Positions 43,429 to 50,357 of a DNA stretch of 64,000 bases are shown here, one piece after another (positions within the stretch are counted from its first letter, which is position 1; every line of letters begins with the position of its first letter). The DNA lies in NCBI GenBank assembly GCA_964398865.1, contig CAYNOO010000003.1, forward strand, positions 13,406-77,405, written 5' to 3'. Origin of the DNA: Phycocordibacter sp964398865 (lineage in GTDB: Bacteria > Patescibacteriota > Minisyncoccia > Phycocordibacterales > Phycocordibacteraceae). The notes under the pieces were generated by a model. It ran no database searches, was not told the DNA's origin, and was given only the letters and a program-made list of their open reading frames with translations. A program made the translations under genes and the position numbers.

Positions 43429-43665
43429 ATGAATGGAGAGGGATTGCCTGAAACTGTTGAGGACTTGTATGGTCCCCAAGTAGAGGTTACTCCGCGTACA
43501 GGACGCGCTAGAGCTGTGCGTCGCCCGACAGAGCGGAATGCGAATCTCTTGGAAGCGGAGGCAAAATTCGGACCAGAGGTGCGAGAGAAAAACTGGCCTT
43601 TGGTTGCTGCAATCATTGACGAAGTAGCGGGCAGACCGGTTGTTATAGACGCTGACCCTGGATAA
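43429..43665 (+). CDS. Hypothetical 78-residue protein
   Basis: A small protein with a basic middle (PRTGRARAVRRPTERNANLL) and a helical C-terminal half (WPLVAAIIDEVAGRPVV). No family is recognised. It has its own promoter, giving a leaderless start, and sits between palindrome copy C and the bL32 promoter. Confidence 0.55.
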   Translation: MNGEGLPETVEDLYGPQVEVTPRTGRARAVRRPTERNANLLEAEAKFGPEVREKNWPLVAAIIDEVAGRPVVIDADPG

Positions 43666-43688
43666 CCGTAAGTAAAAAACCTGAAACC

Positions 43689-43717
43689 TTGCTGTTTTTG
43701 GGGTTTTCTGGTATCTT
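43689..43717 (+). promoter_or_regulatory. Promoter of bL32 gene (leaderless arrangement)
   Basis: TTGCTG (43689-43694), spacer of 17, TATCTT (43712-43717), then 7 bases to ATG 43725. Confidence 0.72.
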
Positions 43718-43724
43718 CTTCGAA

Positions 43725-44036
43725 ATGGTAGTTCGAATGAGACATACGCGCGCGCACACGGCAAATCGCCGTTCGCACCACGCTTTGAAGAAAATGCAGC
43801 TTACTGCAGCAAAGGATGGTACAGCACACCCACGCCACCGCGCCCTTTTAGATGGAACTATGTACCGTGGTCGCTCAGTCATGGATAAGGCTACTACTCG
43901 CACACTTCGCGCTAAGAAATCAGCGACTCGTCGCCAGCAGGAATCAGGACCAGCTCCAGAAAAAGCAACTCAAGAGCCAAAAAAAGTGAAGGAAGAAACT
44001 AAGAAACTTCCGAAGAAGTCGAAACAAGCAAAATAA
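43725..44036 (+). CDS. rpmF: Ribosomal protein bL32, zinc-free form with Lys-rich tail
   Basis: A 103-residue bL32 of the large subunit, starting MVVRMRHTRAHTANRRSHHA, a Patescibacteria-like N-terminus. The region that normally holds two CxxC pairs (LTAAKDGTAHPRHRALLDG) has none, so this is the zinc-independent type. A tail of about 40 residues rich in Lys, Glu and Pro is unusual, since bL32 is commonly about 60 residues. ATG 43725 follows the promoter at 7 bases; an upstream ATG at 43689 lies in the -35. Confidence 0.88.
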   Translation: MVVRMRHTRAHTANRRSHHALKKMQLTAAKDGTAHPRHRALLDGTMYRGRSVMDKATTRTLRAKKSATRRQQESGPAPEKATQEPKKVKEETKKLPKKSKQAK

Positions 44037-44059
44037 CCTGCATACGCAGGTTATTTTTT
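44031..44059 (+). terminator. Intrinsic terminator overlapping the bL32 stop codon
   Basis: Arms AAATAACCTGC and GCAGGTTATTT with loop ATAC, then TTTT. The stop codon is part of the first arm. Confidence 0.88.
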
Positions 44060-44153
44060 GCTATTGTGTAGTTTGTATTTCCTCTTTCCCTAAATGATCC
44101 CTTCGAAAACGACAAAGCGTCGCCTATCCACTAAGCACTAACCCCTTCACAAA

Positions 44154-45041
44154 ATGGCTTCCCGACATTTATCGCGCTCGCATGTTCTCCAGACGCTTTT
44201 TGAATGCGATGCGCAAAATACGTTTACTGCCGATTCAGCCCGAGCGATACTCGCTCGCAACCTTAAGGATTTCGCCGAAGGCGAGTCTGACATACCTTTC
44301 GCGGAATCTCTGATGAGTGGCATCATGGCAAAACAATCTGAAATAGATGCCGTCATGGCGACCTCTGCTCCGCAGTGGCCGCTCGATAAGATTGCTCCTA
44401 TAGACCGCAATATTCTCCGCATCGGACTTTATGAGCTTCTTTTTGGGGACAAGAATGCAGTGCCTCCGAAAGTCGCCCTGAACGAAGCTATTGAGCTTGC
44501 CAAGACATATGGTTCTGACTCAAGTGGCAAGTTCGTGAACGGGGTACTCGGAGCAGTTTATCGTTCGATCGGAAGCCCGGGAAAAGATGACGCACCGAAA
44601 GATTCGACGCCGCTTCCCCATGAGCATTTGGGAGGAGTAGTACTTACTGCCGTTTCTGATGGAGCTATACAGGTTGCAATGGTTCTTGATGCGTTTGATC
44701 ACTGGACGCTCGCTAAAGCAAAATGCGGCGAAGACGAATTGTCAGATGCCGCTGCAAAACGTGCGCTCAAAAATGATTTCGGTGTGGACGCAGACATCAA
44801 AGAAGTTCTTGGGGAACATGAGTTTATCGCACATGAGCCCTCCGTGGGACGCATCGTTCGCACAGTCGGATACTTCCTTGTCTGCCTTCCAGAGCCTGTG
44901 GAACTTCACGCTGGCGTATCTCCTGGCATCAAGGAAGCTCGTTGGTTTTCCGAAGAGTCGTTAGGTAGTGTGAATGTGTACGAAGACCTTCGTGAAATGA
45001 TAGAGTCTGGAATACGAGAAGCAAAAAGAATATGCCTATAA
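44154..45041 (+). CDS. nusB: NusB fused to a Nudix-like domain
   Basis: A 295-residue fusion. Residues 1-143 are NusB, the transcription antitermination factor that binds boxA RNA with S10 (SRHLSRSHVLQTLFECD, APIDRNILRIGLYELLF, NEAIELAKTYGSDSSGKFVNGVLG). Residues about 155-285 look like a Nudix fold: GGVVLTAV at the start and ARWFSEESL near the end. The Nudix box is degenerate: GEDELSDAAAKRALKNDFGV keeps the spacing but lacks the REUxEE catalytic glutamates. The second domain is therefore probably a binding module, not a hydrolase. The stop overlaps rnc. Confidence 0.82.
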   Translation: MASRHLSRSHVLQTLFECDAQNTFTADSARAILARNLKDFAEGESDIPFAESLMSGIMAKQSEIDAVMATSAPQWPLDKIAPIDRNILRIGLYELLFGDKNAVPPKVALNEAIELAKTYGSDSSGKFVNGVLGAVYRSIGSPGKDDAPKDSTPLPHEHLGGVVLTAVSDGAIQVAMVLDAFDHWTLAKAKCGEDELSDAAAKRALKNDFGVDADIKEVLGEHEFIAHEPSVGRIVRTVGYFLVCLPEPVELHAGVSPGIKEARWFSEESLGSVNVYEDLREMIESGIREAKRICL

Positions 45042-45751
45042 CAGACGCACACAAGAAAGCTCGCGCCACGTTTGAAGCAAAGGCTGGTATTTCATTTAAG
45101 AATCCACTATTTTTGGATACTGCTTTTACGCACCGCTCATACATTAATGAATCACGCTCAGGCGCGAATTCCGTTAGAGGTGGTGAACACAATGAGCGTC
45201 TTGAGTTTTTGGGTGACGCTGTATTGGAGCTTGCGGTGACTGACCACTTGTTTCGTACCTACGCAGATTCAGATGAGGGAGACCTCACGAACTATCGCGC
45301 AGCATTAGTGAATGCTGTGATGCTTGGCGGCATCGCTGAAGAGCTTGGTGTCAATGATTGTCTACTTCTCTCTAAAGGCGAGGCACGAGACTTAGGGCGC
45401 GCGCGCGCGACTATTCTTGCGAACACGTTTGAGGCTATTGTTGGTGCGCTCTATTTGGACCAGGGGTACGAGGGCGCGGCTGATTTCATAAACCGTCACG
45501 TCATTACGCGCATGCCGGAAGTCTTGGCAACAGGGGCATGGCGCGACGCTAAGAGCGAATTTCAGGAGTTTGCCCAAGCGAAGTATGGAATGACCCCGAA
45601 ATATGAGACGGTACGCGCAGAAGGACCCGATCATGATAAGAAATTTGTAGTGTCGGTTTCCGTAGGCGATGTAGAACTCTCACAAGGAGAAGGGAAGTCG
45701 AAGCAGGAAGCGGAGCAAAACGCCGCTAAAAAAGCTCTCCAAGAAAAATAG
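45032..45751 (+). CDS. rnc: Ribonuclease III
   Basis: A 239-residue double-strand-specific RNase that processes rRNA and structured mRNAs. The signature ERLEFLGDAVLEL (residues 55-67) carries the catalytic acidic residues, with NTFEAIVGALYLDQG later. A C-terminal dsRNA-binding domain (about 165-239) ends EQNAAKKALQEK. The start overlaps the NusB-fusion stop by 10 bases. NusB and RNase III both act on rRNA synthesis and processing, which makes this coupling sensible. Confidence 0.96.
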   Translation: MPITDAHKKARATFEAKAGISFKNPLFLDTAFTHRSYINESRSGANSVRGGEHNERLEFLGDAVLELAVTDHLFRTYADSDEGDLTNYRAALVNAVMLGGIAEELGVNDCLLLSKGEARDLGRARATILANTFEAIVGALYLDQGYEGAADFINRHVITRMPEVLATGAWRDAKSEFQEFAQAKYGMTPKYETVRAEGPDHDKKFVVSVSVGDVELSQGEGKSKQEAEQNAAKKALQEK

Positions 45752-45763
45752 AATGCAACTTTT

Positions 45764-45787
45764 AAGCCCCTCCGGGGCTTTTATTTT
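45764..45787 (+). terminator. Intrinsic terminator after rnc
   Basis: AAGCCCC-TCC-GGGGCTT (45764-45780) followed by TTATTTT. Confidence 0.92.
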
Positions 45788-45805
45788 GATAGTACAATAA
45801 TCCCC

Positions 45806-47989
45806 ATGCACCTCGTCCGGCTAGATATCTCTGGTTTTAAGTCTTTTGCCAAGAAGACCAGTTTTGATTTCAATACGTCAGTTGTCGCCATAGTGGGCCC
45901 CAACGGCTCGGGCAAGTCTAACGTCGCTGAAGCGGTGCGTTTTGTTCTGGGCGAGCAATCCATGAAATCCATGCGCGGCAAGCGCGGTGAAGACCTCATC
46001 TGGAACGGCTCGACAGGCTCGCCCCGCGCAAACCGTGCATCGGTTGCCATAACGTTCGACAACACATCGCGTTTCTTGAATCTTGATTTTGATGAGGTAG
46101 TGATTGAGCGCGTGGTACATCGCGACGGCGCGAACGAATACCGTCTGAACGGAAGCCAGGTGCGCCTGAAGGATATCTTGGAATTGTTAGCAGGAGCGAA
46201 CATTGGTGCTACTGGGCATCACATTATCTCTCAAGGCGAGGCAGACAAGATTCTCTCTGCGCCACCCCGCGAACGCCGCGAGATGCTTGAGGATGCGCTT
46301 GGTCTTAAGGCGTACCAATACAAACTTGAAGAATCCACGCGCAAGCTCGAGAAGACGGAAGAGAACATGCGGCAAGTCGAAGCTCTCCGCAGGGAGATTG
46401 CGCCGCATTTGAGATTCTTGAAAAAGCAGGTAGAAAAAGTTGAGAAAGCAGAAGTGCTCCGTGCATCCGCTATTATCCGCTTCCAGGCGTACTTCAAACG
46501 TGAAGAGTCATATTTGAAAACAGCGGGTTCTCAATTTGAGGCAGAGATGCTGGAGAAGAGGAAAGAGCTTGCGGAAATCGCTGCGCGCGTTGCTGAGGCA
46601 AAACAAGCACTCGCAGAGTCCGATGAAGACAAACGCGGAGGAACTATCCTAGAAATCTCGAGCGCGCTTGATGAAGTGAGAGGCAAGCGGGCGGACGCTC
46701 TCCGCAAGGCTTCGAGACTTGAAGGTCAAATTGAAGCCCTAGAGCGCACGCTCAGCGCCGCCAGTATTCCTCTTGGGGAAGTTTCCCGATTGGTTGATGA
46801 AGGTGAACGCGCCTTGAATGGGTTTTCCAATTCACCCGTTGCAGAGGTACTTTCATTTTTCCGAGAATACTTCAGCCGGTTTAGAGCGCTTGCTGCGCAT
46901 CCCGGAGAAGATTCAAATGATGTGACGGAGCTGAAGCGCGAACGCGAACTCGCCATGAATGCTGAAAAGCAGTTTACTCAAAAAGAGACAGAGCTTTCAG
47001 GGGCGTTGGAAAAAATTCGTACCGAACTTGATGCTGCGCGGACAAATGAGCGTGAAAAGGAGCGAGCGCTTTTTGGTCTCGCAACGACAGAGCGTGATGT
47101 ACGTCACCATTTGAACATGCTTGAAGGTGAGATGGGACGCTTGGGACTTGAAAAGGCAGAGTTTGAGCGCGACCTTTTGGAGGCAGGAACGTTGATTGGC
47201 AGAGAAATCCTTGCGTACCCTTCTCTAGAAGTCAGTCTTTCAGTGTCGCGAGATGAACAGGTAGAGGAGAAGCGCGAACTTGAGAAAACGAAGATACGCC
47301 TCGAGGAGATGGGTACCGGTGCAAGCGCCGAGACACTGAAAGAATACAAAGAAGCGACAGAGCGCGAATCGTTCTTGGAGCATGAGCTTGTTGATCTTGA
47401 AACGGCAGCGGTGTCTCTAAAAAGCTTGATTCAGAATCTTGAAGGAGAACTCAGCGTTCGTTTCAAAGAGGGGATTGATGCTATTAATGCAGAATTTACC
47501 AAGTTTTTCGCCCTCATGTTTGATGGAGGATCAGCGTCCTTGATTCGCGTCGAAGAGCCAGTTCGGAGAAAAACAGAGAACATATTTGATGAAGAAGCAG
47601 GCGAGGGCACACAACAGGATCCCGAAGAAACTTCATCAGGAATTGATATAGCGCTCTCCATACCTCGCAAGCGCGTGAAGAGTCTGGTCATGCTTTCGGG
47701 TGGTGAACGCACGCTCACTTCAATCGCACTTATCTTCGCGATGTCGTCCGTCAATCCACCACCATTCCTTATGCTTGATGAGACTGACGCTGCTCTTGAT
47801 GAATCTAACAGCCGCCGGTATGGCGACATGGTGGAAGCCCTCTCAAAAAAGTCGCAGCTCGCTATAATCACCCACAACCGCGAAACCATGTCGCGTGCAG
47901 GTATCCTCTACGGCATTACCATGGGGAATGATGGTGTTTCCAAAGTGCTCTCAGTGAAGTTAGAAGAAGCAGTGAAAGTCGCTAAATAA
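45806..47989 (+). CDS. SMC-like chromosome protein lacking a recognisable hinge (727 residues)
   Basis: An SMC-family ATPase. The N-terminal head has FKSFAKK and Walker A GPNGSGKSN (31-39). The C-terminal head has the signature LSGGE (630-634) and Walker B FLMLDETDA with Asp658. Between them lie two coiled-coil runs of only about 150 and 170 residues, and I see no SMC hinge domain; the middle (about 315-375) is a short non-coil segment. Ordinary bacterial SMC is about 1150-1200 residues. No scpA or scpB is in the window. TACAAT (45793-45798) ends 7 bases before the ATG. Confidence 0.85.
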   Translation: MHLVRLDISGFKSFAKKTSFDFNTSVVAIVGPNGSGKSNVAEAVRFVLGEQSMKSMRGKRGEDLIWNGSTGSPRANRASVAITFDNTSRFLNLDFDEVVIERVVHRDGANEYRLNGSQVRLKDILELLAGANIGATGHHIISQGEADKILSAPPRERREMLEDALGLKAYQYKLEESTRKLEKTEENMRQVEALRREIAPHLRFLKKQVEKVEKAEVLRASAIIRFQAYFKREESYLKTAGSQFEAEMLEKRKELAEIAARVAEAKQALAESDEDKRGGTILEISSALDEVRGKRADALRKASRLEGQIEALERTLSAASIPLGEVSRLVDEGERALNGFSNSPVAEVLSFFREYFSRFRALAAHPGEDSNDVTELKRERELAMNAEKQFTQKETELSGALEKIRTELDAARTNEREKERALFGLATTERDVRHHLNMLEGEMGRLGLEKAEFERDLLEAGTLIGREILAYPSLEVSLSVSRDEQVEEKRELEKTKIRLEEMGTGASAETLKEYKEATERESFLEHELVDLETAAVSLKSLIQNLEGELSVRFKEGIDAINAEFTKFFALMFDGGSASLIRVEEPVRRKTENIFDEEAGEGTQQDPEETSSGIDIALSIPRKRVKSLVMLSGGERTLTSIALIFAMSSVNPPPFLMLDETDAALDESNSRRYGDMVEALSKKSQLAIITHNRETMSRAGILYGITMGNDGVSKVLSVKLEEAVKVAK

Positions 47990-48046
47990 TAGGCTATTCT
48001 GCTCTGGAACCTTTTTATACTTTACGCGTAACATATAAGAACTAGT

Positions 48047-49321
48047 ATGAACGCATTTGATCAATATCGAGCACACGTGGCTCGAGTCACCAAGCTTCTC
48101 AAGCTCTCGCCGGAAGAGTCAAAAGTATTATTGGAACCCGACCGTGTCATCGAGAAGACTCTTGATGTAACCGTTGCAGGAAAACCTGCAAAATTTCCTG
48201 CGTACCGTGTTCAGTTCTCGAACGCACGTGGTCCCTATAAGGGGGGCATACGCTTCCACCCTGCAGCAGATTTGAATGAAGTGAAAGCACTCGCCGCCAT
48301 GATGGCAGTAAAGTGTGCCGTTGTTGGGATTCCGATGGGCGGAGGGAAAGGCGGTGTAACGTTTGATCCAAAATCTGCAACTCCTGAAGAGATTAAAGCG
48401 ATATCGCGAGCATTTGTCGCTGCAATGCATGAGTACCTGGGACCTGACCAAGATGTACCAGCTCCAGACGTCTACACAAACGCTGAAATTATGGGCGTGA
48501 TGCTGGATGAATATGAAAAAATCTTAGGACGTAGTGCACCCGCGACATTCACCGGAAAGCCGCTCTCGCTTGGGGGTGTTCCTGGGCGCGACACTGCAAC
48601 TGCCATGGGCGGAGTATTCGTACTCGAAGCATTTCTTAAAGAGAAAAACCTAAACACGAAAGGTCTTCGTGTTGCCATTCACGGTTTTGGAAATGCAGGA
48701 GCTACTATGGCGACACTCTTGCATGAGCGTGGATTCAAAATAGTGGGTATCGCTGACTCTAAAGGTGCAGTAATGAGTGAAAAAGGTCTTGATCCGAACG
48801 TGTTCGTTCACATAAAGAATCAGCGCCAGTCAGTGCGCGATGCCTATTGTAAGGGTTCAGTGTGTGACGAGAGTAAATTACGTGAAGAGGGTGTAACGCT
48901 TGGTGAGCCTACTGATGTGCTCACCATGGACACGGACGTGCTCGTTCCGGCAGCACTCGACGGCGTCATAACGAAAGCGGTAGCGGAACAAGTAAAGGCG
49001 AAAGTCGTCATTGAACTTGCGAATGGCCCCACGACTGCAGAAGGGGACTTGGAACTTGAGAAACGAGGTATTCCTGTCATTCCAGATGTGCTTGCCAACG
49101 CTGGGGGCGTTACAGTTTCCTACTTCGAGTGGATTCAAGGCAGGACAGGCAGAATGATGAAGCGTAAAGAAACGAATGAACTCTTGAAAGATGTGATGCA
49201 CGAAGCTTGGGGAGATGTCTCGCGAATCGCCGCTGAACATGGCGCACCGTACCGGCTTTCGGCTTTCGTTCTAGCTGCGGATCGTATCTTGCAGGCACGC
49301 CGCGATAGAGGCTTGCTCTAA
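48047..49321 (+). CDS. gdhA: Glutamate dehydrogenase (Glu/Leu/Phe/Val dehydrogenase family)
   Basis: A 424-residue NAD(P)-dependent enzyme that interconverts glutamate and 2-oxoglutarate plus ammonia. Visible are GPYKGGIRFHP, the active-site segment GIPMGGGKGGV with the catalytic Lys, PDVYTNAEIMGVMLDEYEK, the Rossmann motif HGFGNAGATMA, and PVIPDVLANAGGVTVSYFEW. Full length. TATAAG (48034-48039) ends 7 bases before ATG 48047. Such a gene stands out in an organism with few biosynthetic genes; it may connect amino-acid use to energy metabolism. Confidence 0.94.
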   Translation: MNAFDQYRAHVARVTKLLKLSPEESKVLLEPDRVIEKTLDVTVAGKPAKFPAYRVQFSNARGPYKGGIRFHPAADLNEVKALAAMMAVKCAVVGIPMGGGKGGVTFDPKSATPEEIKAISRAFVAAMHEYLGPDQDVPAPDVYTNAEIMGVMLDEYEKILGRSAPATFTGKPLSLGGVPGRDTATAMGGVFVLEAFLKEKNLNTKGLRVAIHGFGNAGATMATLLHERGFKIVGIADSKGAVMSEKGLDPNVFVHIKNQRQSVRDAYCKGSVCDESKLREEGVTLGEPTDVLTMDTDVLVPAALDGVITKAVAEQVKAKVVIELANGPTTAEGDLELEKRGIPVIPDVLANAGGVTVSYFEWIQGRTGRMMKRKETNELLKDVMHEAWGDVSRIAAEHGAPYRLSAFVLAADRILQARRDRGLL

Positions 49322-49341
49322 GTTCGACAGAGTAGTACGAT
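49313..49341 (+). promoter_or_regulatory. Promoter of 35-residue gene (leaderless arrangement)
   Basis: TTGCTC (49313-49318, within the last codons of the dehydrogenase gene), spacer of 17, TACGAT (49336-49341), then 8 bases to ATG 49350. Confidence 0.62.
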
Positions 49342-49349
49342 AGCTGACC

Positions 49350-49457
49350 ATGAATCCTAAGCCAGAAAAAATCCTTCTTTGTCGGTGTCAGTTTATTCCA
49401 GGAGACAACGGGGTCATCAGAGTGATGAACGCAGAGTGTCCGTATCACGCTCAGTAA
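49350..49457 (+). CDS. 35-residue Cys/His microprotein
   Basis: MNPKPEKILLCRCQF followed by AECPYHAQ. Cys11, Cys13, Cys30 and His33 have the spacing of a small zinc site. It is too short for routine gene calling, but a promoter ends 8 bases upstream, and similar tiny Cys/His proteins follow at 49668, 49860, 50115 and 52355. The function is unknown. Confidence 0.55.
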   Translation: MNPKPEKILLCRCQFIPGDNGVIRVMNAECPYHAQ

Positions 49458-49476
49458 TTTCAATATTTCTCCATTA

Positions 49477-49510
49477 TTGACAGAGTAGCAACACGTTGTT
49501 ACTCTTTTTT
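49477..49510 (+). promoter_or_regulatory. Promoter overlapping a terminator-like palindrome
   Basis: TTGACA (49477-49482), spacer of 17, TACTCT (49500-49505), then 6 bases to ATG 49512. The spacer plus -10 is also a hairpin, GAGTAGCAAC-AC-GTTGTTACTC (49483-49504, one G-T pair), followed by six T. It can act as terminator for the 35-residue gene, promoter for the next, or both. Confidence 0.6.
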
Positions 49511-49511
49511 T

Positions 49512-49601
49512 ATGACCAAAGCAGTCGCCATTGATCTATCTAAAACCGGCATCATCGGTGCGATTGCTTTCTACTTTTTCGGTTACTATTTTTGGGTGTA
49601 A
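49512..49601 (+). CDS. 29-residue membrane peptide
   Basis: A short frame, MTKAVAIDLSKTGIIGA, then an aromatic hydrophobic stretch ending YYFWV, fitting a single membrane helix. The consensus-like promoter ends 6 bases before it and an intrinsic terminator begins at its last codons. This would be one of the smallest complete transcription units possible. It may be a real peptide or a by-product of the regulatory sequence. Confidence 0.4.
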   Translation: MTKAVAIDLSKTGIIGAIAFYFFGYYFWV

Positions 49602-49617
49602 CGCGCACCCAATTTTT
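49592..49617 (+). terminator. Intrinsic terminator overlapping the 29-residue gene's stop
   Basis: TTGGGTG-TAACGCG-CACCCAA (49592-49612) followed by TTTTT. Confidence 0.82.
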
Positions 49618-49667
49618 GTACATAGCAGTTATAGCTCCCTTTTACATCACCTTTATGTTTTTTCTCT

Positions 49668-49802
49668 ATGTCATCCGAAAACCCAATCTACTGTCCATGC
49701 AGGCGTCACCGAGCATACTGTCCGGAATGTAATCCCTGCCCTAAACATCCAGGCAATTCCGCTGCAGACTGTTCGCTCTGTCGAGATCATTCCACTATCT
49801 AA
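49668..49802 (+). CDS. 44-residue Cys/His-rich microprotein
   Basis: Begins MSSENPIYCPCRRHRAYCPE and continues CNPCPKHPGNSAADCSLCRDH. It has eight Cys and three or more His arranged as CxC, CxxCxxC and CxxC pairs, enough for two zinc sites. A different frame over the same DNA gives a longer but unlikely protein. Palindrome copy D begins 1 base after the stop. Function unknown; possibly a zinc-stabilised binding module. Confidence 0.6.
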   Translation: MSSENPIYCPCRRHRAYCPECNPCPKHPGNSAADCSLCRDHSTI

Positions 49803-49803
49803 T

Positions 49804-49829
49804 TTGTGCAACATTCTAATGTTGCACAA
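49804..49829. repeat. 26-bp palindrome family, copy D
   Basis: Perfect 12-base arms (TTGTGCAACATT and its complement) around CT, directly after the stop of the 44-residue gene. Confidence 0.92.
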
Positions 49830-49859
49830 TCTTACTAAGTATCTAAAAAATTCTTGCGT

Positions 49860-49982
49860 ATGTACGAACTTAACTTCTGGCAACCGAGCTTCGAAGATAG
49901 GTCACCCCGCGAATGTAGCTGCATCTACGTCGGACGAAAACGTTACATTGATCAGCATTGTGACCTGCATCGAGGTCGTTGA
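49860..49982 (+). CDS. 40-residue Cys/His microprotein
   Basis: MYELNFWQPSFEDRSPRECS, then CIYVGRKRYIDQHCDLHRGR. Cys19 and Cys21 with the His-Cys-Asp-Leu-His cluster could bind one zinc. It is followed by a clear intrinsic terminator at 49990, which supports a real transcription unit. No family is recognised. Confidence 0.55.
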   Translation: MYELNFWQPSFEDRSPRECSCIYVGRKRYIDQHCDLHRGR

Positions 49983-49989
49983 GCATCCA

Positions 49990-50030
49990 GAAAACTCCTC
50001 ATATATTTCGACGCAAGAGGAGTTTTCTTT
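49990..50030 (+). terminator. Intrinsic terminator after the 40-residue gene
   Basis: GAAAACTCCTC (49990-50000) and GAGGAGTTTTC (50017-50027) around a 16-base loop, then TTT. Confidence 0.85.
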
Positions 50031-50045
50031 TGATTTAGCTCTTTC

Positions 50046-50071
50046 TTGGGCGTGGTGAGCGCCCAACCTTT
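50046..50071 (+). terminator. Second terminator-like hairpin
   Basis: TTGGGCG-TGGTGAG-CGCCCAA (50046-50066), then CCTTTT. It resembles the hairpin at 49592 in arm sequence and loop size. Confidence 0.6.
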
Positions 50072-50114
50072 TCATATGCATGAATAGCTCTCTTAAAAAA
50101 TTAAGCTTTTTATT

Positions 50115-50318
50115 ATGGAAAATAGAGATAACGCGTTCGTTCGTCGGATGCAAAGAGCCCGTGATAACGAGTTTGGAGCGATGTTCCGTAAGGATGGAGA
50201 ATTCAGTCCTGAAGGCATGAGATGCGGGTTTCGTGGCTGCGGACAACCTGCAATTGTTGCCTTTCCACGCGGATGGGACGAGGTGCAGTATAGATGCGAC
50301 GAACATCAGGATTGCTGA
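50115..50318 (+). CDS. 67-residue Cys/His protein
   Basis: A basic helical N-terminal half (NRDNAFVRRMQRARDNEFG) and a C-terminal part with MRCGFRGCGQPAIVAFP and YRCDEHQDC. The Cys and His pairs (CxxxC and CxxH) suggest a small zinc ribbon. Palindrome copy E begins 10 bases after the stop. It converges with the RNase R gene. Function unknown. Confidence 0.6.
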   Translation: MENRDNAFVRRMQRARDNEFGAMFRKDGEFSPEGMRCGFRGCGQPAIVAFPRGWDEVQYRCDEHQDC

Positions 50319-50327
50319 CCCTTAATT

Positions 50328-50353
50328 ATGTGCAACATTCTATTGTTGCACAA
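50328..50353. repeat. 26-bp palindrome family, copy E
   Basis: ATGTGCAACATT and ATTGTTGCACAA around CT, with two arm mismatches. It lies between convergent genes: 10 bases after the 67-residue gene and 5 bases from the RNase R stop. Confidence 0.85.
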
Positions 50354-50357
50354 AGGG

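Noticed and set aside
49531..50058. A 175-residue open frame over the microprotein region
   Set aside because: It runs through palindrome D and a terminator, has no promoter or similarity, and other frames of the same DNA give Cys/His-patterned proteins with fitting 3' signals.
36634..50353. Palindromes as integron attC sites
   Set aside because: They lack the GTTRRRY and RYYYAAC core sites, are much shorter and symmetrical, and no integrase gene is present.
36634..50353. Palindromes as ordinary intrinsic terminators
   Set aside because: None is followed by a T run, while other terminators in the window clearly are. A role in 3' end formation by another route remains possible.
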